Of a stretch of DNA of 64,000 bases, positions 55,501-64,000 are shown in pieces (position 1 is the stretch's first letter; each line of letters starts with the position of its first letter). The stretch covers positions 434,001 through 498,000 of the forward strand of contig NC_016480.1 in assembly GCF_000227115.2 (NCBI RefSeq), written 5' to 3'. The translations under genes and the position numbers were made by a program. This DNA comes from Naumovozyma dairenensis CBS 421 (Eukaryota; Ascomycota; Saccharomycetes; Saccharomycetales; Saccharomycetaceae). The notes below the pieces were generated by a model. That model was given only the letters and a program-made list of their open reading frames with translations, was not told the DNA's origin and did not search any database.

Positions 55501-58398
55501 AATATCACAGTTTAAATCTAAGGTGCCTAATGAAAAATCCCACTGACAAAAGTAAGTAGGTTCTAATGGCGGCAAACCATACATCCTGTGCGCATGTATT
55601 ACCATGTCACTTAAAGATCCATATTTTTTATTACCACACCCATTATCTTGCCGAACTGACTCGTATATTTCATTCTGTTGTTTGCCGATATAGCGCCTAA
55701 GACTTATATCATTCATACTTGCTAGTAGGTCCATATAATAATTACAACTTCTGAAATCGATTAGAAGTTCTCCAAAATGTAGTCCAATACATGGATCACA
55801 ATTATATATTGTCTCTGGCAGTAATATCGCACCTTCCCACACAGTGAATGTAAACCATAAATCAGTTTCATTCGTAGCACGCTTAAGGTCGGATCTTTTG
55901 ATTTTTGAGTCTCCGGTTTGTTCTTTCCTGACACTGCTCGTCTCTATTGATTCGTATGAAGATAACGATGCTTTGTCTTCGTATAATTGCCTATCGGTAA
56001 ATTGGTTCTGAACTTCGTTTGCCCTAATTTCACCTGTATATTCTTCAGAAGTAACAAAATGGAAAAAATCACCAAAATAATTCATCTTGACATTGGTCAG
56101 ATAACGGATAACAAAACCATAACATTGCAGTACTGTACTCTGGCTTGAGCATTCGATAATGATAGTATCGACATTATCTATGTCTAACTCGGAATATATA
56201 AGATAAGATCCTGTTATTTTGAAGTCGTGCGATCTTCCGACTTCTTTATTTTTCATGAATTCATTCAAAGTATTCCAAGGTGGTGTATTTAACACAAGTC
56301 GGAACATTGGAGTGTATATTGTATAAGATACCTCGGTAAATCCCGCAGATACTTCTCTCTTTGGAACGACTAAGTCAATTTGTAGAATATCACCATGGAA
56401 GGATAGATAACAGTTCTCATTAAAATCTAAAGGGTTGTTAACAATATTATGATCATTGACGTTCAAGTAAAGTGAATACCCATTGATTTTCCAATTGATT
56501 CTATAAACAAATGGGCGAAATAATTCATAAGGAGTCGGTTCCCCGGATGAAAAGTCTGTCAAAGTATCTGCTATTAGTGTGATATGTTCCCGTAAAATAA
56601 ATGCTTCTAACTGAGTAGACTCTAAATCGATAGTCCAAGTTGCTTCTTCATTCCAGCCTAGTGGGAATCCTATATCCATAACAAAATTGAACGATTTGCA
56701 CTTTAATAATATATCATGGTTAACACTTGATCTAATTTCGTTATCTCCCAAATGTATATCTAGCGTATTTTTGAAGCCTTCCTTTGTAGGACATTGAGCA
56801 ACTGTGGAACAGATGTAGGTATCCTTTGAAAATTTCAAGTCGATCCAACCGAAAGGTCTGTATTCTTCATTTGTTTCTCTATAATGTTGTAAAAATTCAG
56901 GATCTTTGCTCGATTCTCTGGTTGGAATCCTCCACGTCGTTTCCTCCGTGGTGGATATCGTTGTTTTAAACTGTGTATAGATTCTTGTGCAACCAGGTGT
57001 TAGTCTTTTCGTAGGTTTTGCATTTCTGGAGGCTATGGGTGACAGTAATCTGATTAGCGAGTTAAGTTGACGTTGTGCCCAAGGACCAAAACAAATCGAG
57101 CCGCCCGATATTTGAATCTCTAGGGAGAATTCTGGGGGGGCTCCGCTATTACCAACATCTGGACCATCTGTTGCCGTTAAAGTTGGGTGAGCACCATGCG
57201 GTACAATGCCTGGGATGTCACATTCAAAAGTGAAAATAGCCTGGGGCGTTCTCACAATACTACTAAATTTTGCATACTCATGATTAGCAAAATCGAAATC
57301 GATATCATTAATGTCATCATTGCTTTTACCGAAAATTGTTCCTCTGTATAACGATAATCCACGCCATTTTTCATAAAAGGGATCCTCTTCAGAAACCTTG
57401 TTGCTTCTAAGATGTGATAACTTCATGTGCGAATAACATGTAAGAAGAACCTTATTAAACTGTTGCCACATTTTTGAAACTCTATTACGGTCGATTTTAA
57501 ATTTCATTGAGAACTCTTCATTAAAGCCAATATTTTGTTTAATATCTATCGCAAACGTCTTGAAATCTAAAAGAAATCTTAGCTTATAAAGATCTAGCTT
57601 CTCACTGGGTTGACAAACATCAATCATCCCTGTGCAGCTCGAGCAACTTCCAATCATTAAGGAAGGAGTGAACTTATTCCCGATAATTAAAGAACCGTGG
57701 GATACTTTGAAATCAATTGGGAGAAAATCTAGAAATTGAGGCCGTTCTGACAGCTCTTCTTGAAAAACTCTGTCATTTGTGGTAGATGAATCAGATTTAA
57801 ACGTTCCTGCCGATTCAAAAGTATCTTCCTCAGAATTACTCTCGCTGTTACTCACCTCTGCCTTAGAGTCTGTAAAAACTTGCTCATTTAGAAACTTTTC
57901 GAATTGGTTTCTCTCTTCTTTACTAAACTGTCCAATAATATTATCATAAGCTACCCCTCTATTGTAAACGAAAATTTCCAATCCTTCAAACTCTAGAAAA
58001 AAACGACACGGCAGTTTCACACTGTTTGCTGAAGCTTTGTCTGGCAACTCAGGTGTATCGTATCCTGACTTTCTTACATTTAAAAGCCAATACCTCCATG
58101 TAACATTTGCCTCTAAAAATGAGATCGTATAATCTTGATGTATAATGACAACGTTTTTGAAAAACACTCTACCACCTAACGGGGAGATCCTAATCGATTC
58201 AATATTGATTTTGACGTTTGATCGCTTCCACAGAAACCACTCCAGTATAAAACTTATTCCATAGGCTAAAGTCCTACTGAGGTAGAATATAACAAATAAT
58301 GTTACTATAAGAATGAGGATCCAGTCAACTAAGAATACCCAACTAAAATCTTTCTGTTTCGTTAAAGGTATACGTTGGAATTGGGATATAGCATCCAT
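49519..58398 (-). CDS. CSF1: Bridge-like lipid transfer protein Csf1 (BLTP1/Tweek family)
   Basis: Orthologue of Csf1 (YLR087C), a giant ER-anchored protein of the repeating beta-groove family that moves lipid at membrane contacts. It is needed for cold fermentation and for GPI-anchor phospholipid supply. It is 2959 residues, essentially the S. cerevisiae length (2958). One transmembrane anchor lies at about 22-45 (VFLVDWILILIVTLFVIFYL), followed by the conserved chorein-like start WFLWKRSNVKINIESIRISP (as two pieces). The remainder is beta-rich without enzymatic motifs, as in the family. Both ends align with the family without breaks. In S. cerevisiae GAA1 (YLR088W) lies between this gene and ALT1; here it does not. 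Confidence 0.97.
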   Translation of the reverse strand: MDAISQFQRIPLTKQKDFSWVFLVDWILILIVTLFVIFYLSRTLAYGISFILEWFLWKRSNVKINIESIRISPLGGRVFFKNVVIIHQDYTISFLEANVTWRYWLLNVRKSGYDTPELPDKASANSVKLPCRFFLEFEGLEIFVYNRGVAYDNIIGQFSKEERNQFEKFLNEQVFTDSKAEVSNSESNSEEDTFESAGTFKSDSSTTNDRVFQEELSERPQFLDFLPIDFKVSHGSLIIGNKFTPSLMIGSCSSCTGMIDVCQPSEKLDLYKLRFLLDFKTFAIDIKQNIGFNEEFSMKFKIDRNRVSKMWQQFNKVLLTCYSHMKLSHLRSNKVSEEDPFYEKWRGLSLYRGTIFGKSNDDINDIDFDFANHEYAKFSSIVRTPQAIFTFECDIPGIVPHGAHPTLTATDGPDVGNSGAPPEFSLEIQISGGSICFGPWAQRQLNSLIRLLSPIASRNAKPTKRLTPGCTRIYTQFKTTISTTEETTWRIPTRESSKDPEFLQHYRETNEEYRPFGWIDLKFSKDTYICSTVAQCPTKEGFKNTLDIHLGDNEIRSSVNHDILLKCKSFNFVMDIGFPLGWNEEATWTIDLESTQLEAFILREHITLIADTLTDFSSGEPTPYELFRPFVYRINWKINGYSLYLNVNDHNIVNNPLDFNENCYLSFHGDILQIDLVVPKREVSAGFTEVSYTIYTPMFRLVLNTPPWNTLNEFMKNKEVGRSHDFKITGSYLIYSELDIDNVDTIIIECSSQSTVLQCYGFVIRYLTNVKMNYFGDFFHFVTSEEYTGEIRANEVQNQFTDRQLYEDKASLSSYESIETSSVRKEQTGDSKIKRSDLKRATNETDLWFTFTVWEGAILLPETIYNCDPCIGLHFGELLIDFRSCNYYMDLLASMNDISLRRYIGKQQNEIYESVRQDNGCGNKKYGSLSDMVIHAHRMYGLPPLEPTYFCQWDFSLGTLDLNCDISFLEGFITSFNKISFGLVDLENILLYEKEVIDDMTSLTVDVKKISIMIRESEMDTFLLCTAEELYFSNINFENEKYCTRLDLRIPIFNLFMYTMNGAKKEKLFEFETKVNLSNFEKPNDIATHKSKQQEYITLHDAPYHRCAFILPPSLQDSEIYQDLFGSIAPSSSLPPLPIPLLPATIDYIVDDLLGCFPEILESENPFRIPFSPATSPKLGNPFEGSDTESDEELDPLEFKTETSGDSETFASDNFVIDISYCSLSINPRLWSYLDNCREHFCSQDIVQILDDIEIGIVNHLSDLQEGIETARNIKLQILYLDLFWGDRQNAGISLYLDRIDLEMCQKMLEENNETKITEVTFLNKIRSVRATINEASSVGKADERPPALSLVIEGSEIWSCITNAQVNSLNILSADITIDEAQIDWLFQYIDKQLTLSQEIASALQSIQESRSTTRKQLVSKLAVASEYYQISHDPYVITKPAFITRLSRGHVRENRSWKIITRLRHILTYLPIDWLRVIDEMRNQQDSHTLPDPGNAFISVFSNWRNWEFSDIARSYIYRNMFSEGHSKKQENSMENSIKLKLASLFFTVYSTGYEVEHNFILTRTNVVVETLPAISDSSIIQEKIINVTGSLGTIKGKTSHKLINLKKLLPELSMKKNLKPSTPFLRCFKLNMLLLFERSELQFVLGASKVMSRVFGGKLSMLWESPKDLASKAISMTVYAQRSEMWMKHHNIILAESQMREFSIIITAESWSYKPTVLVNLQCTDIHFRAMTATDVLAKSVGEIIENIKELEKLFYSDSDSGIQQISQYPVMEQKINMVLTCYFTNVNLEIMPLSPFSFRHNAKQLDIYFNRLGSNDLVLSVWDTDLFLISHLTKEEYFRFSFGNIQLKGNILENPNYTINIDVSASIVKLTLGDIRRLIPSFLQDEKILIESLEQFSSLKLFQRKKPAPSTEKSGRTVTWSLESNINYFGLLVPISSTYFILELHMLLMSLNKIQGISSKYNGLSGQFSIDNVCFLLKEKSLPADLSKILDFSIKVSTLQKLKVTPRSFQIESPHFRVCLSPGSLAHMLWRGNQALTNIRYYKEHTSVAWEKVINFKNTNNSAEVQADFPSFHVLSYNFCVGWLFSPEFDNEPGLIIGYSRLFSAYEKNFGKLTLIDAYFSVANGKTSDTFFSKGHEKDRYNRSYLPNMQISYWLKNEGLLRDVYLRFHGEALDVNFLASFIDVIESSLESIQKFQELKRDLVGTASNIKEQTQSTTQEPIGDISPFFTGIRSINCQFQYDGGVFKVFSSAEASNHLKPSFEIKSPNVIIDMNYKYNEKKTQTPTWIRTLITINSTHNTLFAKCAPLIAEFSEGIQKMVKRHSSDREPSGTNISKQNIDYKRMLDSFDVAVEVISAKQLLSLCCEPRAKVQADIGFQSFTFTVTTNDYDPEEPLIFALSVEKTEASIKHIFSREASTSFGVDFIDLTVMFTHPNSINILGTGLISDVHVFFNVKQLQNLYLFLDIWKLSNLLNSKPMNEVVKSRTDLKSLSSVQSKDTDSTIPWCFTLIFSNINGDVDLGPTLGVLSLHFKRTWFATDHYKSTRKVLHAYTKGITLTSKGRLSGILELDGASWISEVNWPIYENINDYPLVSISLNIDRVETKVAFDYHMFLVGAINNIDVHIHSEKDINGIKPDLLKVNVICEAIKLCSTALVAANILDIYNTVMRLRQDNKISYIETLKESNTSEPRQALDYKDILRSLNLIQTDVSVDIYTLNIQISPISLFDAEILVVNIENISARSETHAGNKLKTELEMQVYDASVALSTSKEELDEDIIATISVEDYMHYAGRISGGVIIEAPRLLIAMTTYQKEKSDILEYLYTCSFGDKISVRWNLGPVNFIKEMWATHVRAMAVRRSQIDVTFGPVSEEDVGKRIKKEEEFSRFQYVPLEEPRIDMPQIRDLGDATPPLEWFGLNRKRFPAFTHQTAVILVQKLVHTAEKEYGSILGHSQAKNTN

Positions 58399-59159
58399 TT
58401 TTTTTATGAAGATATCAAAGAATAATAAGTATGTTTCCTTTGTCTCAATTGCTATGTGCTCCTCATATGTAAGGTTATTGGTTCCTTTAGTGAGTTTTCA
58501 ATGATTTGGTGTATTCAGTAGCCTTCTTAATGCATCATTATTAATTAACTTTAAAATGTTAGATTATAAGTTGATGAAATGTCAAAACATCGGGAACGCG
58601 TCAAGTAACGTTCGTTATGTTCTTCAAAGCATACTTAATAGCTTATGGCGCTATCATATGAGAATAACTTAAAAATTGGTGGCATATAACATCAGCAATT
58701 CGACATTTCCGTCTGTCTATTTCCAATGGCCAATCCTAATTTCTTCGTTTTTACATATTGTATTGACAATGGGATATGAATCTTAGTTGGTAACATTTTC
58801 ATAGGAAGATTTAACCAAATGTTACCTTTCTAAAGTAAATATATATAACATCTACTGGGACGAAGTAAAAAAATTCTTCAAACCTTACAGAGAATGCAAA
58901 TATTTTGAACACTATCTGTATTGAATTCAAATGAAGGGAAGCAATTATTGAGTACCCGTGGTTATAAATGGGTGACGCTTATTCGCGAAGAAAAAAATAG
59001 ACCTAAGTTACTATTGTTACATTACGGTACATATAAGTATAATATTCGTTTATGTATATAGTTCGTTGTTGCATGAAGGTATTAATTGTTATGAAGAGAT
59101 GAATATAAGCAAGTATTTTTCCAAAGATGTGTTCTCAAATACATGTTTTCTTTCTTTTT
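58399..59159. other. CSF1 promoter and ALT1 3' flank; no GAA1
   Basis: 760 bases with no coding remnant. Contains TTATGGCGCTATCATA at about 58644-58659, close to the recurring GATGGCGCT motif. The gene expected from S. cerevisiae order, GAA1, is missing without trace. Confidence 0.55.
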
Positions 59160-60926
59160 TCAATCCCTATAGTTGTCATAAAATTCTTTGTGGAACGCTT
59201 CCCATTTCTTGATCCATTCCGTACCTGGAGCCAAGAATGTCGTTCTTAAATGATATGTACCTGGCTCTTGACCGAACCCTGAGCCTGGTACAGTACAGAT
59301 ACCGGTAGCATCTAGCAATGATTTACAATAAAATTCATCCGGTGTCATTTCTAAATGTTGAGCTTCTTGTACAGCTTTAAACGGTAAATCTAATTTTGGG
59401 AATAAATACATAGCACCTTGTGGTTTTTGGCATTCAATGCCTTCTAAACCGACAAAAGTTTCATAAAGTTGAGAAGCTCTGATACTTAGTTCAGATTTAA
59501 TATGTCTCCTTTCGGCTTGATCCTGCTCATAAGATGCATCACCTTTCTTTGGAGGAGAGACCATTAAATCAACTAGAGCCTGACCAGTGACAACAGGGCA
59601 TAAAGAAATGGAAGCTAATTTCAAAATAACTTTTCTAACTTCATGAGTAAATCCAATAAGTTCCATATAACCACCTCTTTGACCACATTCACCAGAAACA
59701 CCTTTAGAGGTTGAGTGTAATGAAGCTAATTGAACATTATCGAATTTACCAGGATGAGATTTTTGTAATTTTCTTAGAACTTTTTTCATTGAATAGAATT
59801 TAACACCATCAGCAATATTTTCTTGATATACTTCATCGGCAATGACAACGATACCATATTTAGCGGCGATTTCAAAGATATGTTCAATTGATTCTTCAGT
59901 TAGAACGGCCCCAGTTGGATTTCCCGGGTTAATTACAACAAGGACAGATGGGTTGATAGCCCTTTCCATAGCATCCTGGACAACTTCTTCTATTTCTTTT
60001 GGATTCGTTGACCATCCCGATTTCTCATCTAAATAATAAGGCAAAGCATGTGAGTTGTTTAGAGCCAAAGTAGCAGTATATAGTGGATATTGTGGGATTG
60101 GAATCAAAACACCTGTCTTAGGACCTTGACAAAGAATGGATAAAAGGTAGCAACAGCAGCGGAAGCACCAGACGGTTAAAAAAATATCTTCAGGATAAGC
60201 AGGTTCACCTCCATCTCTTTCTGTGATGAAATTAGCGACAGTTTTCCTAATACCATACACACCTTGAGAGGCAGAATAAGCCCCTACAGAACCACCAATT
60301 TCACTTAACAATAGTTTAGCACGGTCTATAGCATCCCTCTTATAGACCTTTGCATCAATTAAGTTTTGTTCATTTTCCTTTAATATATCAGGATATTGTA
60401 ATATGGATAGAACTTGTCTATAAAAACTTAAAGGTTTTTGTTTTAGTTGTTGAGGATTACCTATATTGGCATTCACTATTTGAGAGAAAGGTAAAGTAGA
60501 AGGATTATTCTCTAGTTGAACCTTTAGTTCTTCAGCTCTCATTGGGATAGAACCTCGAACAGCATATTTAGCCTTCAATACATTTTCATTTAAATCTGCT
60601 AAAGTCAGTTGTTCAGCAGGAGCAAAATCTTTTCCCTTAGCGACCTTCAAACTATGATGAGATATCGATCTCGTCATCAAGGCTCTCTTAGCATCGAAAA
60701 ATTGATATTCTGGAATAGCAGTAGTTGTAGCTTTTATTATTAGAGGAGATTTCTTGACTTGATTTGAATTAATTGTTTTAATGTTATTGCTATTGCTATT
60801 ACTAACATTAGCTTTTATTGAGTAAGTACATGTAGCCATTTTATTTAATTGTTTTAAATTTGCGAAGTTTGTTGTTACAGCAGTTGAAGTCGAACGACGG
60901 AAAGTAATGATAGAGGCAACACTCAT
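59160..60926 (-). CDS. ALT1: Mitochondrial alanine aminotransferase Alt1
   Basis: Orthologue of Alt1 (YLR089C), PLP-dependent transaminase converting alanine and 2-oxoglutarate to pyruvate and glutamate. It is 588 residues against 592. A basic, Ser/Thr-rich presequence (MSVASIITFRRSTSTAV) and a long extension indicate mitochondrial import, unlike cytosolic Alt2. Conserved blocks: GSVGAYSASQGVYGIRKTVA, PIPQYPLYTATLALNN, VINPGNPTGAVL, ADEVYQENI, HSTSKGVSGECGQRGGY with PLP lysine K408, and CTVPGSGFGQEPGTYHLRTT. One oddity: at about residues 252-259 the frame reads VWCFRCCC where the family has AGASAAV. The neighbouring frame reads SGASAAV, so one extra base near 60173 and one missing base near 60150 cancel each other. 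As written, the cofactor-phosphate loop is destroyed. Confidence 0.95.
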   Translation of the reverse strand: MSVASIITFRRSTSTAVTTNFANLKQLNKMATCTYSIKANVSNSNSNNIKTINSNQVKKSPLIIKATTTAIPEYQFFDAKRALMTRSISHHSLKVAKGKDFAPAEQLTLADLNENVLKAKYAVRGSIPMRAEELKVQLENNPSTLPFSQIVNANIGNPQQLKQKPLSFYRQVLSILQYPDILKENEQNLIDAKVYKRDAIDRAKLLLSEIGGSVGAYSASQGVYGIRKTVANFITERDGGEPAYPEDIFLTVWCFRCCCYLLSILCQGPKTGVLIPIPQYPLYTATLALNNSHALPYYLDEKSGWSTNPKEIEEVVQDAMERAINPSVLVVINPGNPTGAVLTEESIEHIFEIAAKYGIVVIADEVYQENIADGVKFYSMKKVLRKLQKSHPGKFDNVQLASLHSTSKGVSGECGQRGGYMELIGFTHEVRKVILKLASISLCPVVTGQALVDLMVSPPKKGDASYEQDQAERRHIKSELSIRASQLYETFVGLEGIECQKPQGAMYLFPKLDLPFKAVQEAQHLEMTPDEFYCKSLLDATGICTVPGSGFGQEPGTYHLRTTFLAPGTEWIKKWEAFHKEFYDNYRD

Positions 60927-61672
60927 CTTGGCTTCAAATGAATAGTCTATATTCTATATATATGGGAATCGAAGATATGTCACAACCAAATAAAGGCGTT
61001 ATAGAAAAAGAGTGTATACGTAATGGTTATTATCCAACAATGTAAATTACGTATATTAAGTTTACGAAAAACGTCAATGACCCAATCAATACGGTAGGAA
61101 ACAGTATAGGTAGCGCAAAAGGAGACGTGACTTTTTCCTAGGCTTAAATATAATCCAATTGACGTGGATTATTTCAAATTATTTTTTCCTCTTTGGTCGA
61201 ATGTTGGTCACACTTTGAGCGAAGTTATTTGTGCGTCATCCTTCACAAAAAATTTAAAAACCGTACGGAAAAAAATTTAGGTCATGGGATTATTTAATAG
61301 GAGAGAGAAAGAGAAATAACGACTTTTGATTGAGCGAAAAGCTTTGAAGTTTATATACTTTTAAAGAAAAACCTTTAAAACTCAAAATGAATATTTAGAG
61401 CTATAATCATTATTGAGAAAACTAAGAGACTCAGAGTCTTACAACTTTGTAGTATTTATTTTGTTCTATACGTCAGTTCTTAAAGAACTGAGTTAAGTTG
61501 TCTGTTGTTCACATAATACATAGTCGCTTGTGCGGAAAATTGACAGAAAGGACGAAGCAGAGAAATAATCTTCTATGAAACAGTCGTGCGGAAGGACCGC
61601 ATTTTAAAAAGCGACAGGCCGGGAAGCGCTGTTTATTATCCGCTTCGGAAATATTTGACACCCGGAGAGGGT

Positions 61673-61682
61673 TCGGCGGCTA
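61673..61682. promoter_or_regulatory. URS1 (Ume6 site) between ALT1 and XDJ1
   Basis: TCGGCGGCTA, the exact complement of the URS1 consensus TAGCCGCCGA bound by Ume6. It lies about 750 bases from the ALT1 ATG and 1.3 kb from XDJ1, so assignment to either gene is uncertain. Confidence 0.5.
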
Positions 61683-62865
61683 ATCTTATTTACTTAATAT
61701 TCTATGCAATGCCCGTTCACCCACACCCAAGGTAATCATAATTAGATTAGTCCTTTGGGAAAGAAAGGTAGCAAGAAGATAAGTAGAAGAGGCAATGGGC
61801 AACTAATCGAGTATATCATCAACAACGAAAACAAAAGTAAAGGAAGTCCGGGGAGAGGAGCAAGTTGGTGAAATGTCTCTAACTGGCCCCTTACAATGAC
61901 ACTTATTGTAGACAACTATAAATGTAGAATAACCTTTACAGGAAGAAAAATATTTCTCCCTTTATATATATATATTGTGTGAGTGAGTATATATAGCCCG
62001 TATCAACCCTTTGAACTGCAGCGCGGAATATATAAATGGACACTGTAATAAGATACAAAATTAGAAAGGCTCCTAATTAACACATAAAATACATAACGAC
62101 AAGTACATATAGTGGATCAGATGTATACACTATTAAGTAACCGTTACATGATCAATAAACGCTACAACATGAACAGCAATACTGACATTCAAGATCACAC
62201 TGCTAACTCTCAGATAGACAGACAGGGGGAACCCCCATGGCCCTTGTACTCCATCTGGATTTATATACTATAAGCCAAAATGCTATATATTTTCTTGATC
62301 AATTTTATTTACTTTTTCTCTTACATTTCTTTACGTTCGCAACAAACCAATTTTTGATAGTCGTTTTATTGCAAACAACTAAATATAAACAAATTTATAA
62401 GTATATTTCCAGGAAGAACTTATATAAAGAATTTTCCTTTCAAAAACTAGGTTGAATAGAGAAAGGTTCAATGTACAATCACCTTTCTACTATTGAAACA
62501 TGGAAGTTTCATTTTCCTAAACCTCAGCAAGAGATACAATATTTTGACAGTCCCAAATGTTCAGAAAGGATTGATGCTTCCTAGACAACGACGGTTCATT
62601 CGACATATATATATATATTCTATTCTCAATGTTCATTTCTTCGAAGGTAACTATTCTACTTTTTTTGATTGAATGTAATGAAATTTACCTACGTGTGAAT
62701 ATATAAGAAAGTTAAGGGATGGGGATGTTTTAACAGAAAAGAAATTTTCGTACGAAATAAATCGGTTCCTTTCAAATTTCTCAATGGAAAAAGAATCCAG
62801 CGCCTCATTTCTTGTCCGCTGTGTTAGTTAACCTTTTTCCGTTCAGTCATCGAACTTGGGAAAGC

Positions 62866-62881
62866 CTACGTACGTACGTAG
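62866..62881. repeat. 16-bp perfect palindrome of TACG units
   Basis: CTACGTACGTACGTAG, self-complementary, about 140 bases upstream of the XDJ1 ATG. Related TACGTACG runs lie at 41395 and 41619. Confidence 0.7.
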
Positions 62882-63022
62882 AAGACGGGCATCCTATATG
62901 AAATTAAATGATCCAACCACTATTGGATCATACAAGTATCGTTATTAACTTGTCAAGCATACCAAGTACATCACATTACATTCAACAAGGCTCTCCAGAA
63001 TCAATAATACTGGTAGCTTCAA

Positions 63023-64000
63023 ATGGCAGATTTGTATTCGATATTAGGTGTGACATCTAGCGCAACTGATTCAGAGATTAAAAAAGCCTATAGAAAGTTA
63101 GCGTTACAATACCATCCCGACAAAGTTCTGGATCCAAATGACCGTGAAGAAAATGAAATTAAGTTCAAAGAAATTACTTCTGCATATGAAATTCTAAGTG
63201 ATGAGGAAAAAAGAGCTCATTACGATTTATATGGTGATGCAAATGAGAATGAATATAACAATCAAAATGCAAATGATTTTTTCAATTTCGAAACTGATCA
63301 ACCTGATTATGATTCATACGCTTTCGATAATGATAAATCCAAAGATGTAAAAATTCCATTGAAACTTTCAATTCAAGAACTGTATAATGGTAAAACTTTT
63401 AAGTTCCAATCGAAAAGGAATATCATTTGTGTCCAATGTGAGGGTCTCGGCTGGAGACGTAGAAAAAATGGAAATGTAACTATTCCACATGAAATAGAAT
63501 GTAAAAAATGTAATGGGCTAGGCTATAAAGAAAGAACTCGAATGTTAATACCTGGGTTTGTTACAACAGATAAGATTAGATGTGAAGATTGTCATGGGAA
63601 GGGGGAAGTATACGCTAAGCCTAATTCTGAGAAAAATAAGTGCAAAAATTGTCATGGGAAAGGCTTGCTATCTGAAAACAAACAACTTCTCGTATCAGTT
63701 CCTCGTGGCTTACAAAATAAGGACACTATTCGTATAGAAAATGAAGCGGACCAAGAAATAGGAAAGTCAAAGACAGGCGATATTATACTTGTCATTGAAG
63801 AAGATACAACAATGCCATCAGATGTACATTTTATACGAAAAGGAACTGATTTCGTCATGTACCTATCGCTGTCATTGGCAGAAGCACTTACAGGGTTTAA
63901 GGATAAGTTTTTATCGAAGTCATTAGATGGTAGAATACTTACTTTATCAGTACCTTCAGGAAAAGTAATAAGACCAGGAAATATTATCAAAATCAAACAG
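63023..64000 (+). CDS. XDJ1: Type I J-domain co-chaperone Xdj1, 3' partial
   Basis: Orthologue of Xdj1 (YLR090W), a DnaJ-type Hsp40 that assists import of precursors at the mitochondrial outer membrane. 326 codons are in view from ATG 63023 with no stop; the frame runs off the right edge (S. cerevisiae protein about 459). J domain: [20 protein letters not shown] then YHPDK, the HPD being the Hsp70-stimulating motif. There is a short acidic linker in place of a G/F region. The zinc-finger domain has four CxxCxGxG-type repeats ([32 protein letters not shown]). The substrate-binding domain has begun by the edge ([28 protein letters not shown]). It is divergent from ALT1, as in S. cerevisiae. Confidence 0.96.
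   Translation, partial: MADLYSILGVTSSATDSEIKKAYRKLALQYHPDKVLDPNDREENEIKFKEITSAYEILSDEEKRAHYDLYGDANENEYNNQNANDFFNFETDQPDYDSYAFDNDKSKDVKIPLKLSIQELYNGKTFKFQSKRNIICVQCEGLGWRRRKNGNVTIPHEIECKKCNGLGYKERTRMLIPGFVTTDKIRCEDCHGKGEVYAKPNSEKNKCKNCHGKGLLSENKQLLVSVPRGLQNKDTIRIENEADQEIGKSKTGDIILVIEEDTTMPSDVHFIRKGTDFVMYLSLSLAEALTGFKDKFLSKSLDGRILTLSVPSGKVIRPGNIIKIKQ

Larger units (their letters stand above)
60927..63022. other. ALT1-XDJ1 divergent region, 2.1 kb
   Basis: Long divergent promoter region. Holds a perfect URS1 (61673-61682), a palindrome TCCGCTTCGGA (61639-61649), a short TA run near 61964, and a 16-base TACG palindrome at 62866-62881. A 72-codon frame at 62237 has no features. No other gene seen. 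Confidence 0.5.

Overview
The window is nuclear DNA of a budding yeast of the family Saccharomycetaceae. It is AT-rich, with a standard reading of CTG, GTATGT/TACTAAC-type splice signals, and proteins that align almost end to end with Saccharomyces cerevisiae orthologues. Identifications come from recognising protein families and gene order from memory; no database search was run. I infer a post-whole-genome-duplication species outside Saccharomyces (for example Kazachstania, Naumovozyma, Tetrapisispora or Vanderwaltozyma; I cannot choose). The reason is that the genes interleave two S. cerevisiae duplicate tracks in ancestral order: MDP1-GLC7-SNR52-(MDS3/PMD1)-RPS26-COM2 (YER134C to YER130C) and EMP24-MDS3-CDC55-RPS26 (YGL200C to YGL189C). 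Genes that a non-duplicated genome would keep between them (such as GCN1 and HOS2, or GAA1 beside CSF1) are absent.

Layout. 1-9.1 kb: ETP1 (5' end outside the window), NCL1, a UBR-box/PHD protein that I believe S. cerevisiae lacks, the ArfGAP-like GTS1, and the HAD phosphatase MDP1. 9.1-17.6 kb: an accessory island between the ancestral neighbours MDP1 and EMP24/GLC7. It holds two inverted solo LTRs whose target-site duplications are swapped, a glutathione transferase gene (ECM4/GTO type) with two frameshifts, and two degraded copies of a Y'-element-type telomeric helicase. The island ends at a tRNA-His(GUG) gene. 18-36 kb: EMP24, GLC7 (with its conserved intron), the C/D snoRNA SNR52 with a Pol III leader promoter, MDS3, CDC55, RPS26 (with a predicted 5'-UTR intron) and COM2 (frame-interrupted). 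36-42 kb: an unidentified broken gene, a YPR013C/YPR015C-type zinc-finger gene and long gene-poor spacers. 42-64 kb: TIF6, then the conserved block ARP6-SMC4-CSF1-ALT1-XDJ1 (YLR085C to YLR090W), with XDJ1 running off the right edge.

The intact genes are mostly housekeeping: tRNA and ribosome maturation (NCL1, SNR52, RPS26, TIF6), Ser/Thr phosphatases and their regulators (GLC7, CDC55), ER-Golgi traffic (EMP24), chromatin and chromosome structure (ARP6, SMC4), lipid transfer (CSF1) and alanine metabolism (ALT1). Several otherwise good genes carry single-base frame breaks (ETP1 tail, COM2, the GST gene, a compensating pair in ALT1). Raw reads are needed to separate assembly error from biology. 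The most interesting features are the LTR-mediated micro-inversion and the internal Y'-type helicase relics.
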